From positions 248,001-312,000 of the forward strand of contig OZ244957.1 of the NCBI GenBank assembly GCA_965222535.1: 64,000 bases of DNA. The letters are read 5' to 3'. This DNA is from G965222535 sp965222535 (GTDB taxonomy: Bacteria; Pseudomonadota; Gammaproteobacteria; HK1). The notes beneath the pieces were generated by a model. It was not told the origin of the DNA. It searched no databases and saw only the letters and a program-made list of their open reading frames with translations. This document shows positions 18,175 through 26,611 of the stretch, piece after piece. Each line of letters begins with the position of its first letter. The first letter of the stretch is position 1. Both the position numbers and the translations under genes were made by a program.

Positions 18175-20961
18175 CTACAACCCAACAAGATCCCCTAGAT
18201 TACTTGGCCCACAGGCATCGAAATCTTTCTGATTGATGCGCAAGTAGCGCCAATCTTCTCCAGTTGCGGCACCGACGCGTGCACACCAGTTTTTCATTGC
18301 GGCATCCTTGGCCGCAGTGCCTTCCCACACCCGACCTTTGGTCTCAATGATCCAGTTGATTTCTTCAATCCCGATGTTCTGCACAGCCACCCAGTCGGGG
18401 TGATAGAAACCGATGGCCCCACTGGGTTTTAGGTAGTCCACCCGGAACAGGGTTCCTGAATTGCCCTGCAAAGTGGTGCCTAGGGCAGCAAAGCGGAGTA
18501 CGTCGTTCGCCTTGTCCAGAAACTCGGCGATGTGCCGCTCGAAATCATTGTAGGTGGCGACGAAGTTGAAAACTGTCTTGTTAACCTCAAGGGGCGGCGA
18601 CAGGTTGCGTCGCCAACTGAATGGCTTTGTTTCAGAAAGCCAGTAATCGGCCTTATCAAACTCGATCGTTTTCCGCTCGGTTATAAGCTCGGCGATCTTG
18701 CGGGCGAGGTAGTTGGCAATGCCCTCTTGGAGATCGGGACGGGAAAGCTGGGATCGCAGCACCTCATCGTTGAGCTGAACGCGTCTTCCAAAGCAACGGC
18801 CCGCGACATAGTCCCGCACGGCTGGGTAGAGTTCCGCAAATCGGTTCGGCAGCTTGGCCCGCTCGATGACCTTGTTGGTGATGCTGGCAAGTCGTTCTTG
18901 AACCGGCAGAAGTTCACTCGCCCCGATTTCAACCTGATGGACCTCGGTCTCTGTGGTCGCGAATTCCAGCTTGAGTTTCACGCGGAATAGCTCGTCGAGT
19001 TCCGCCTGGTCGTAGATGGCATCAAGCGCATTGATCTTCAGTTCTGACAGCTTGCGAATGTTGTGCTTAAGGGTCTGTTTGGGGATGGGGATCGCAATGT
19101 CGTACTCCAGCCGTTCCCGCACAGGCGCGATGATGATCGGCTTCGGCGGATCGGACTTCGTGGTCGTGACGCCAACGCCCTCCGCCTCAAGCTGGTTGCG
19201 CAGCACCTCCAGCAGGTTACGGGTGCCCAGCACCTCAAGCGTCTGGGTCTGTTCTGGGCTAACATTGGTCATCAAGCGCAAGCCGCGTCCGATAACCTGT
19301 TCGGGCAGGATCTCGGCCTTGGCGGTGAATGGCCGGAGGCCCAGCACCACGCTCACGTTGCGCACGTCCCAGCCCTCGCGCAGCATCATGACGCTCACGA
19401 TGACCTTGGTTTTGTTCGCGGGCTTGTCGATGTCGCGCGCTGCCTCGCGGGCCTTGTCCAGATCCTTCTTCGTGATCTCACCAACCGAATCGGTGTGGAT
19501 CACGAGGTTCTCGGACTCCTCAAACCCAAACTCTGGGGTCTTCCAAAGGTGCTCGCCGATGCGGTCGGCGTAAACATTCTTCTCCATCATGATGAACAGC
19601 ACTGGTTTTGTGTTGAGCTTCTGGTACACGCTCCAATGGTTTTTCCAGCGCTGGACAGCGGCGTGTAGCCAATAGCCGTACTTCTCGGCGACGTTGTCCT
19701 GCGTGACGTGGTCGGGATCCTCCTGTGGCTGCTTGGGATCGTCCTCTTTGGTGACAATCAGTGGTGCTTTGACGATGCGATCCTCTACGGCCTGTGCGAG
19801 CGGGTAGTCACAAACGCTCCAAGGGAAATACATCCCACTTTGATCCTTCGGCGTAGCGGAATAGTCAAGCCACAGGGCGAGGCCTTTGGGTAACGCAGCA
19901 TGAAGCGCCAGCAGCGATCGACTCCAAGCAAGGTCTTGGTCGTGAACGTGGTGCGCCTCATCGTTCATGACCACCACATCCTTGAGCGCCTTAATCCGCT
20001 CCAGCATCGAGGGCTGGCTGGCGGCGAGATCCTTCGCGGGTTTCTTGCCAAGGAGCGCATCCACCGCATTCTGCGGGGTCCACCCTTGATCCCGCGACTC
20101 ATAGAGCTGGTGGATATTGGTGAGAAAGAGGTTACCCGAGGCATCCGGTAGCGTGGTCTCGCCACGGAGGATTACCTTTGGGGAGAATTGCTCGCACCAT
20201 TCAGGCGGGATCAGTGGCAACTCGTGGAAGATGCGGTTGCTGGCGAAGTCCTTCTCCAGCCGCTGATAGACGATGACGTTCGGGGCTACGATCAGGAAGT
20301 TGGTTGAAAGATCCGAGCCCGCCACGTGCTTCTTGTGGAAGTACGACCAGACAATGACCATCGCCATGACCCAGGTCTTGCCTGAGCCGGTGGCCATCTT
20401 GAAGGCAAAGCGGCACAGGCCCTCTGGCGGCAGGTCTTGCACGGCGTCGCGCTCCCGCTCTGGCACGGTGCGGCGGAGCTGCCGCGTGCCCTCCATGGTG
20501 GTCTGGAACGCAATGCCCTTGGCATCCAGAGCTTTCGGGACGTTCGTCGCGTAAGCCTCGATCAGTTCCTTGGCATCGCGCTTGTCGGCGATCTCGATCA
20601 GCCAGACGAGCGTCTCGATCGCCTCGCGCTGGCAGAAGTAATAGCGGAGGGGGACCGGAAATCCTGCCACGGCGTGGTCTTCCTCAAACCAGTACTCAAA
20701 GAGCCGCCGAGTAACCAAAGAGGCACCCTCGTAACCGCCCGCACGCCACGCATCCACCGCCGCACGGAGCTTCGGTACCAGCAGGAGCGGACTCGGACGG
20801 CGACTGGAACTTTCCTCACGCCAACCGCTCGGTGCTGGGTCGCCTTTCACGCCGTAAGGTGCTGGGGCGTCCTTCACGAGATAAGAAGTGGGTCTTTCCC
20901 ACGGCCGCCGGTCCGGGATTTCAGGCAGGTCGCTGTCGTAGCTGATGATCGAGTGCGCCAT
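18175..20961 (-). CDS. Type III-like restriction enzyme, Res (helicase-nuclease) subunit
   Basis: 928-aa superfamily 2 helicase with a C-terminal nuclease; it would translocate along and cut unmodified foreign DNA. Walker A MATGSGKT is near residue 187, the DEAH box (MNDEAHHVHD) near 334, and motif VI (QVIGRGLRLM) near 555-563. Near residues 853-875 HPDW and then ETKGR form a PD-(D/E)XK-like nuclease signature. The start codon lies 2 nt after the stop of the methyltransferase gene, so the two are translationally coupled. All key motifs look intact, so the system is probably active. Confidence 0.9.
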   Translation of the reverse strand: MAHSIISYDSDLPEIPDRRPWERPTSYLVKDAPAPYGVKGDPAPSGWREESSSRRPSPLLLVPKLRAAVDAWRAGGYEGASLVTRRLFEYWFEEDHAVAGFPVPLRYYFCQREAIETLVWLIEIADKRDAKELIEAYATNVPKALDAKGIAFQTTMEGTRQLRRTVPERERDAVQDLPPEGLCRFAFKMATGSGKTWVMAMVIVWSYFHKKHVAGSDLSTNFLIVAPNVIVYQRLEKDFASNRIFHELPLIPPEWCEQFSPKVILRGETTLPDASGNLFLTNIHQLYESRDQGWTPQNAVDALLGKKPAKDLAASQPSMLERIKALKDVVVMNDEAHHVHDQDLAWSRSLLALHAALPKGLALWLDYSATPKDQSGMYFPWSVCDYPLAQAVEDRIVKAPLIVTKEDDPKQPQEDPDHVTQDNVAEKYGYWLHAAVQRWKNHWSVYQKLNTKPVLFIMMEKNVYADRIGEHLWKTPEFGFEESENLVIHTDSVGEITKKDLDKAREAARDIDKPANKTKVIVSVMMLREGWDVRNVSVVLGLRPFTAKAEILPEQVIGRGLRLMTNVSPEQTQTLEVLGTRNLLEVLRNQLEAEGVGVTTTKSDPPKPIIIAPVRERLEYDIAIPIPKQTLKHNIRKLSELKINALDAIYDQAELDELFRVKLKLEFATTETEVHQVEIGASELLPVQERLASITNKVIERAKLPNRFAELYPAVRDYVAGRCFGRRVQLNDEVLRSQLSRPDLQEGIANYLARKIAELITERKTIEFDKADYWLSETKPFSWRRNLSPPLEVNKTVFNFVATYNDFERHIAEFLDKANDVLRFAALGTTLQGNSGTLFRVDYLKPSGAIGFYHPDWVAVQNIGIEEINWIIETKGRVWEGTAAKDAAMKNWCARVGAATGEDWRYLRINQKDFDACGPSNLGDLVGL

Positions 20962-20963
20962 CG

Positions 20964-23000
20964 CTACTTCACCTCCACATTGAAGATCTGCGAGGTGTCG
21001 TTGCCGAAGATGTCGATCACCTTGACGAGTATCCGGTACGTGCCCGGCTGCTCATAGGCGTGCAAGTCGGAAACCAGCGCCAGCTTGCGCTCCTTGCGGG
21101 TGCGGTAGGCAACCCAGCCCGGCATGAAGGTGTCGCTCTGGAAGTCCCAGTCGATCGCCCAGTAGTCGATGTAGTCTGACCACTTCTTGACTTTGCTGCG
21201 TACCTCCTCGGGGATCAACTCGGTGTTGGGGATGACGAAGTCCTTGAGCGTTACCTGTGCGGTGAGCGGCTTCGGCTGCTTGATCGCCGCCGCCAAGTAG
21301 GCCAGTTGAAAGAAGCGCACGTCACCCTTAGCGGCCGCTTGGCTCTCCATCACCTCGCGCGGGATCTGCAACAGCAACAGCTTGACGCCCTTCTTCTTGG
21401 CGGCCCCAACCATCAGGTCATAAAAGCCCATCTCCCACTCCCAACCGAGCACGTGCAGTTCTTTTTGCTTGAGCTGTACGCATTCATCCACCGCCGCACC
21501 GGCCTCATCAAAGGTCACCGGTGCGTCCACCGCCCCGATATGCACCATCGCCTTGCCCTTCTTGCCGTGCAACTGCGCCAAGCCCGCTAACGGCTGGGCA
21601 CCGTAGAGCTTGAGGATGAAGGCGAGGTACTCATACAGTGCCTGCTCGGTGCACGGCTTGTTTTTCTTGTCGCCGAAGGTTACCCCCTGCCAATACTGGC
21701 GCTCGTACTTGCCGAGGTTCAGTATCTCGAAGGGCTTGCAGCCCTCGATGCCCAGCAGCCGCTTGCGGGTAACGTGGATCCCCCAGCGCCCCAGGTCGCA
21801 GCCGATCCAACGGCGCCCGAGCTTTTCGGCAACCGCAAGAGTAGTGCCTGAGCCGCAGAAGAAGTCGGCGATGAGGTTTCCAGGCGCGCTGAGCCACCTG
21901 ACGATGCGGTCTAACAGTTCCTCGTGCTTCTGCGTTGCGTAGTCTTTCTGGTTTTCGTACGCCTTAACGTCATCCCATACGGTGTCCCCAACCTTGTCAT
22001 CGCTTGGCGGAAACCAGTTTTCGACGGTGCCGGTCTCCGATTCGCGTATGAACTCTTGTTCTTCGCCGGTCTCCCGCCAGTACTCAACTAGGGTACGTCC
22101 CTTGGCCTCTCTCAAGAACCCTTCATAATTCGCGACCGCCCGAAGGGCTCGTCCTCGCTCCCACTTCCATTGACCATGAGATGGCTTCTCCCCTAGCAGT
22201 TCGTAACGCATAGTGGGGCGGTCCGCACCGCTCCAAAAGCGATGCCAATAACCTTCGGGCTTAGGCGACTCGTAGGGTACAAGAAGGTTCGCAACTCTGG
22301 AGTCCGCTTGGGACGAGTACCACAAGATCACGTCGTGGCCTTGTGGGAGTGCCGTGATCACTTTGAACTGTCGCTGAAGGTTCTTTGTTATCGGGCGGTG
22401 CACCACAATTTCATTTCGAAAGTTCTCGGCACCGAGGATATTATCCAGTGCTAGTCGGAGCTGGGGACTGACCGCCGGCGCAAGATGAACCAGCAGGTTT
22501 CCAGTCGGTTTCAGTAGGTCCCGCATGAGGGCGAGGCGCTCAGTCATCATCGGGAGATAGCTAGACAGTCCTTTGCCCCAAGTGTCTCTATACGCCTTCT
22601 CCTCGATAATTGACTGCTCCTTGTTGACTCGCAGGCTCCTCTCCCCAATCTCTGCCGTGAAAGAAAAATCCGCCCCGGTGGCAAACGGCGGGTCAATATA
22701 GATGAGATCGACTTTCCCAGCGAACTTCTGCAGCAGCGCCCCCATCACCAACAGGTTGTCGCCCCAGATGAGCTTGTTGCGCCAGCCCTCCGCAAAGGTA
22801 TCGCCTTCCTTGCCCTCATACACATCAAAGAGAGTCCCCTGCACCCCGCCGCGCCGCGTCTCGCGCGTGGCGCGGCTCTCGTTGACGGTTTCGATGACCT
22901 GAAAGGGCAGGCTGACGCGCGGCACCTCCTTGAGGGTACCGTCCTCGTTGTATTTGCCGGGCCAAACCAGCTCAGTTTTGGTGATATTAATTTTCGCCAT
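20964..23000 (-). CDS. Type III-like DNA methyltransferase (Mod) subunit
   Basis: Beta-class adenine/cytosine-N4 methyltransferase, 678 aa, which protects host DNA and would give the complex its specificity. The catalytic motif IV is DPPF at residues ~103-106 and the SAM-binding motif I is DFFCGSGTTLAVAEKLG at ~375-392; the order IV before I, with the target-recognition region between them, defines the beta class. AAGGAG lies 5 nt before the ATG. No simple-sequence tract of the phase-variable Mod type is visible in the gene. The C-terminal ~80 residues (KVIDIFGNDTSQIFNVEVK end) look like a small beta domain common in this subgroup. Confidence 0.92.
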   Translation of the reverse strand: MAKINITKTELVWPGKYNEDGTLKEVPRVSLPFQVIETVNESRATRETRRGGVQGTLFDVYEGKEGDTFAEGWRNKLIWGDNLLVMGALLQKFAGKVDLIYIDPPFATGADFSFTAEIGERSLRVNKEQSIIEEKAYRDTWGKGLSSYLPMMTERLALMRDLLKPTGNLLVHLAPAVSPQLRLALDNILGAENFRNEIVVHRPITKNLQRQFKVITALPQGHDVILWYSSQADSRVANLLVPYESPKPEGYWHRFWSGADRPTMRYELLGEKPSHGQWKWERGRALRAVANYEGFLREAKGRTLVEYWRETGEEQEFIRESETGTVENWFPPSDDKVGDTVWDDVKAYENQKDYATQKHEELLDRIVRWLSAPGNLIADFFCGSGTTLAVAEKLGRRWIGCDLGRWGIHVTRKRLLGIEGCKPFEILNLGKYERQYWQGVTFGDKKNKPCTEQALYEYLAFILKLYGAQPLAGLAQLHGKKGKAMVHIGAVDAPVTFDEAGAAVDECVQLKQKELHVLGWEWEMGFYDLMVGAAKKKGVKLLLLQIPREVMESQAAAKGDVRFFQLAYLAAAIKQPKPLTAQVTLKDFVIPNTELIPEEVRSKVKKWSDYIDYWAIDWDFQSDTFMPGWVAYRTRKERKLALVSDLHAYEQPGTYRILVKVIDIFGNDTSQIFNVEVK

Positions 23001-23154
23001 GAGGCTCCTTCTTTCAGTTCTTTAGCGTAATGATTCCTTCGCTGCGGCATTTAGCATTCTGATTATGCTCTCGTTCCCGCAGCATTTCTAGAGCGTCAAA
23101 CGCAGGGTCTCTGGAATCTTTGGTATGGTTAATTTAGGATTTTGTAGAAAAGAC

Positions 23155-23365
23155 GGTTATATTGAGGGGAAAGGGTGAAGTCACTTCAACCTCAAAAAAA
23201 CGCTCATACCCCCTTCCCCCAAACCCCTAGCCTTCACTGTTGCCGCGGTGCCGTGCATCTTGCTGCGTTAGATGCTCTGGAATAACTGCGGGTCGCGTCT
23301 CTGGAATGGCTTCGGGCAGTGCTCTGGGAATGCTGCGTTTGATGCTCTGGGAGTGTTGCTGTTTT
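23155..23365. repeat. Family B repeat, dispersed copy
   Basis: Contains GGGGAAAGGGTGAAG, the pyrimidine tract CCTTCCCCCAAACCCCTA, CGCGGTGCCGTGCA and several short repeats built on GCTCTGGAAT. These are the same blocks, in the same order, as in the tandem array at 32490-33890. It fills most of the 460-nt gap before the next gene. Confidence 0.65.
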
Positions 23366-23399
23366 CAAGGCGGCGCGGCGTGATAAGACCACGGCGCTA

Positions 23400-23411
23400 C
23401 CCCCCCCCCCC
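23400..23411 (+). repeat. C12 homopolymer upstream of the SDR gene
   Basis: Twelve consecutive cytosines, about 50 nt before the start of the gene at 23461. Such tracts are prone to slippage and can vary promoter spacing, but no promoter is recognisable here. Confidence 0.8.
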
Positions 23412-23460
23412 ACCGGGGCATTTATGACGCTTCGCATTTGACTATGGGAGAATTATTGCG

Positions 23461-24285
23461 ATGAAAAAGATGGTCCTCAGCGGCGCTTCGGGGCGTCTTG
23501 CCTCGTATTTGCGCCAACCGCTCGGCATGTTGTGTGATTCGCTGGTGAGCACGGATATACGTGAACTGACCACGCCCTTGCATCCCGGGGAACGTTTCGT
23601 ACAAGCCGATTTGGCTGACTATGGCGCGCTGGAAGGGTTGTTCGAGGGCGCTGAAATGGTGGTTCATTTTGGTGGTCATGCCGATGAAAAAGCCTTTGCC
23701 GAGATTCTCCATGCCAACATTATTGGTTGTTACAATGTGTGGCAGGCGGCGCATGTTGCCGGGGTGCGGCGCATCGTGTACGCGAGCTCAATCCATGCGG
23801 TTGGCATGTATCCGAAAAACCAGGCGATTGATAGCGACGTGCAACATCGGCCGGACAGTTATTATGGGCTGGCGAAGTGCTTTGCCGAGGATCTGGCGCG
23901 CCTCTATTGGGAAAAGAAAGGGCTGGAAAGCATCTGCCTACGCATCCTGTCGTGCGCCAATGTGACCAATGCCAGAGCGCTCGGTAGCTGGCTGTCATAC
24001 CCCGATCTGGTGCGCTTGGTGAGCGCTGCAGTGACCACGCCGGTGGCCGGCTTTGCCATCATCTACGGTGTATCCGACAACGAGCGCAGTCCAGTTGACA
24101 ATCGCAAGGCGGGCTTTCTTGGCTACCGACCGTGCGATAACGCGGAACGCTTCGCCAGCGCAATCCTCGCCGCAAGCCCACCGCCAAATGCCTGCGACTT
24201 GGCGCAAATGTGCCACGGCGGGCCGTTTGCGACGACCGATTTTGGGGAAAGCGGGGTGGCTAAGTTAGGGCTGAAAGAAGACTGA
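23461..24285 (+). CDS. Uronate dehydrogenase-like NAD-dependent SDR
   Basis: Extended short-chain dehydrogenase of 274 aa. The nucleotide-binding motif GASGRLA is at residues 8-14, the catalytic pair Y135 and K139 in YYGLAK, with serines in YASSIH at 107-112. The HFGGHADE stretch and the C-terminal IYGVSDNERSPVDN...LGYRPCDNAE pattern match uronate dehydrogenases, which oxidise glucuronate or galacturonate to the aldarolactone. GGGAGAA lies 8 nt before the ATG. It converges with the CmcJ-like gene 15 nt later. Other sugar dehydrogenases of the same subfamily cannot be excluded. Confidence 0.75.
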   Translation: MKKMVLSGASGRLASYLRQPLGMLCDSLVSTDIRELTTPLHPGERFVQADLADYGALEGLFEGAEMVVHFGGHADEKAFAEILHANIIGCYNVWQAAHVAGVRRIVYASSIHAVGMYPKNQAIDSDVQHRPDSYYGLAKCFAEDLARLYWEKKGLESICLRILSCANVTNARALGSWLSYPDLVRLVSAAVTTPVAGFAIIYGVSDNERSPVDNRKAGFLGYRPCDNAERFASAILAASPPPNACDLAQMCHGGPFATTDFGESGVAKLGLKED

Positions 24286-24300
24286 AAAGGCGGTAACTGT

Positions 24301-25116
24301 TCACGCGCCATCGAGGACGCAGAAGGCGCGTGTTTCAATACTCTCGCGGCACGGGGTTGGGGGTTGACCAGGTAGGGCGAAGGCAGTGTGAGGGGTAAAA
24401 CGCGCACGACCGTCGGTACAACTGTCCCAGCCTTTGATCAACAGCACTTCGTCAGTTGCCATATCGGATACCCAATACCAGTGCTGCGAAGGAGCATGCG
24501 CCAGTTGGTAGATCTCACCGACGCGATCAGGGAACACTTGGTCGGTGGCGATTAGCTGTGTCGCCGCAATGCTGTTGGCCGCGGCGAGGGCCAGCGGGGT
24601 GCGCTTGATCGGGCCGGTGATCGGACGCCAGACGTTGATCTGAATGATCCGCTGACCGCTTGCCAGCAATTTTTGCACAGTGCCTTGGCCGAACGCGTCG
24701 GCGGCGCGTTTCAGCCCCGAGTTGACCGTGTAATCGACATGGGCGCGGGCAGCGGGCGGCCTGTCGGCGCGACTCTCGCCGCCCGCGTACTGCGGTCGGT
24801 CGCTGCGGCGAGTAACATCGAAAATGACAACCTGTTGGCTGCCGGTATGGTGCTGCAGCAGCGCCGTCAGTTCAGCAGCGTAGATCGATAAAACCACTGC
24901 GTCATCGTATAGATCATCCACCGCAGTCGGGGCATGGTGCAATTCAAAACCCTCGCGATCGAGCGAGAGCCGGTCAGCAACCAACCGCATGTCGTGGATC
25001 TCAACGCAGTGCTGCTCAGTGGCAAAATGAAGCTCAGGATCACCACCGGTCAACGCTGAGCTCCTGAACCAAGGTTTATCAATTTGCGGGGTAACAAACG
25101 TCAGTGTCGCGTACAT
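24301..25116 (-). CDS. CmcJ/NvfI (GA4-desaturase-like) family oxygenase
   Basis: 271-aa protein of the family that includes cephamycin CmcJ and fungal NvfI/AsaB-type proteins. Visible conserved points are HVDYT (H126, D128), INVWRPI (~160-166), H243 and the C-terminal RESIETR (R257-R263). An HxD...H set with a downstream arginine fits a non-haem Fe(II), 2-oxoglutarate-type active site; this is inference from spacing. The substrate is unknown; relatives act on secondary metabolites, gibberellins or cephems. It stands alone on the minus strand, tail-to-tail with the uronate-dehydrogenase-like gene. Confidence 0.72.
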   Translation of the reverse strand: MYATLTFVTPQIDKPWFRSSALTGGDPELHFATEQHCVEIHDMRLVADRLSLDREGFELHHAPTAVDDLYDDAVVLSIYAAELTALLQHHTGSQQVVIFDVTRRSDRPQYAGGESRADRPPAARAHVDYTVNSGLKRAADAFGQGTVQKLLASGQRIIQINVWRPITGPIKRTPLALAAANSIAATQLIATDQVFPDRVGEIYQLAHAPSQHWYWVSDMATDEVLLIKGWDSCTDGRARFTPHTAFALPGQPPTPCRESIETRAFCVLDGA

Positions 25117-25129
25117 GGCAAGTCCATAG

Positions 25130-25400
25130 GTGCCCTCATGCTACTTGAAGATACAGGAAGGGGCTATTACTTATGTTCCCATCCAACATTCCCAGAGCGC
25201 CTAACGGCGCACCGTTCGCTGACCGACAAAGACCGCTCAGCGGCACCTTACAATAACTGCTGGAAGGATCTTCTCCTCCAGAACACCAGCGCATTGCCCG
25301 AAGCCCCCTTCCCCCACTATAACCGTCTTTTACTACACCCCCCTCCAGCAACTGCCTGCCAAGCTGTGCTTGGCTGCTTGAGGATTAAAATAGTGGGGGC
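25130..25400 (+). repeat. Family C/B mosaic repeat
   Basis: Begins with CATGCTACTTGAAGATACAG and GAAGGGGCTA (family C head), continues with GGCGCACCGTTCGCTGA and a TGGAAGGATCTTCTCCTCCA palindrome, and ends with a CC(T)TTCCCCCACTATAACCGTC tract and a TTGGCTGCTTGAGGATTAAAAT hairpin arm. The same head occurs at 35155 and 42660 and reversed at 28550. No gene in 25117-25504. Confidence 0.65.
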
Positions 25401-25504
25401 GTAGCCTGAAATGATCGAGTATGGCATCATTAAACTGGCAGCCTAACTTCTTGCTGCATCATTATGACTTCTGATTTTTTTAACGCCAACACCACGTATT
25501 CTTA

Positions 25505-26407
25505 ATGTCCCCAGCTATCGCCGCCATCCTGATCAGCCTGGGCGGCATCTTTGCGCTGGATGTGATGGCGTTGTTGGTCAAGCTGCTGTCCGCCGATTAC
25601 CTAGTTGTCGAGTTGGCCGTGTACCGTAACCTGTTTGGCATGATCTCATCGGCGCTGGGGTTGATGCTAACGCCACGCTGGCATCGAAGTCAGCGACCGC
25701 TCTATATCCGTCAATGGCCGTTGGCATTTTTTCGCGGGGTTTTAGTCGCCGTCGCCCAACTGTGCTTTTACGCCTCGTTGCTGTACTTAGAACTTGCCAC
25801 TGCGGCCACCATTGTGCTTGCCATGCCGCTGTTCTCGACTGCGTTGTCGGTCGTACTGCTCAACAGCCGCGTCGGTATCGTACGCTGGATAGCCGTGCTG
25901 ATCGGCTTCTCCGGGGTGATCATCGTGATGGGGCCGACCACCGATACGTTCACTTGGGCGACAGCATTGCCGCTTGTCGCGGCGATGCTGTACGCGCTGA
26001 TCAGCGTTACCATCCGATGGTTCGATGACGCCGCGCCAACCGCGCTGATTAATATCTACACCGCGACCGCCGCAACACTCAGCTCAATCGTATTCTGCTT
26101 CAGTGTCGGTGGGTTCACGCCATTTGCCAGCACCCAAGATCTGATAACGATTATCGTTATGGGTATGTTCGGCGGCCTTGGGGTGCTGCTGATCCATATC
26201 GGATTTCGCATGACATCGCCCAGCAACCTAGCACCGTTCCATTATTTCGGGATCCCGTTCAGCTTCATCCTCGGCTGGCTATTCCTCAACGAGGCACCCT
26301 TCGAGCGTTTGTTCCCCGGCGTCTTGTTGATCGTCGGCAGCGGATTGCTGGTCATCTGGCGTGAGCGGCGGCTGGGCGTGAGCCAACGCCTAGCACCGCG
26401 GAATTAG
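25505..26407 (+). CDS. EamA-family (DMT) transporter
   Basis: Inner-membrane permease of 300 aa with about ten hydrophobic segments arranged as two EamA repeats (residues ~5-145 and ~150-290), the standard layout of the drug/metabolite transporter superfamily. The first repeat has the usual VELAVYRNLFG and the second FHYFGIPFSFILGWLFLNEAP. Family members export metabolites such as amino acids; nothing here fixes the substrate. No good ribosome-binding site is visible before the ATG. A 20-bp perfect palindrome begins 4 nt after the stop. Confidence 0.9.
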   Translation: MSPAIAAILISLGGIFALDVMALLVKLLSADYLVVELAVYRNLFGMISSALGLMLTPRWHRSQRPLYIRQWPLAFFRGVLVAVAQLCFYASLLYLELATAATIVLAMPLFSTALSVVLLNSRVGIVRWIAVLIGFSGVIIVMGPTTDTFTWATALPLVAAMLYALISVTIRWFDDAAPTALINIYTATAATLSSIVFCFSVGGFTPFASTQDLITIIVMGMFGGLGVLLIHIGFRMTSPSNLAPFHYFGIPFSFILGWLFLNEAPFERLFPGVLLIVGSGLLVIWRERRLGVSQRLAPRN

Positions 26408-26410
26408 CTT

Positions 26411-26453
26411 GGGTCTCTCGAAAAGCCAGCTTCGCTGGCTTTTCGAGAGACCC
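26411..26453. terminator. Perfect 20-bp palindrome of the family A type behind eamA
   Basis: GGGTCTCTCGAAAAGCCAGC, loop TTC, and its exact complement. It is the most perfect copy of the palindromic block of family A in the window. An A-rich stretch follows; on the other side lies the convergent binding-protein gene with its own terminator. Confidence 0.75.
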
Positions 26454-26535
26454 TGCAATAAAAAAACGCCTAACCCCTCTCCCCTAAACCCTAACCCCAG
26501 TACAGTCCTCGCTTTTGACATTAACGCCGTGCCAT

Positions 26536-26581
26536 TAAAAAAGCCCTGCCGCACGTCTCTCAGAGAGACCCGCGGCAGGGC
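26536..26581 (-). terminator. Rho-independent terminator of the binding-protein gene
   Basis: On the minus strand GCCCTGCCGCGGGTCTCTC pairs with AGAGACGTGCGGCAGGGC and is followed by TTTTTT. It lies 31 nt after the stop codon at 26612. Confidence 0.85.
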
Positions 26582-26611
26582 TAACAAAAACAGCACCTCA
26601 AACTTCGGCGC

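Noticed and set aside
24673..24891. Antisense frames inside larger genes (many, both strands)
   Set aside because: Shadows of clear genes with family signatures; none has its own support.
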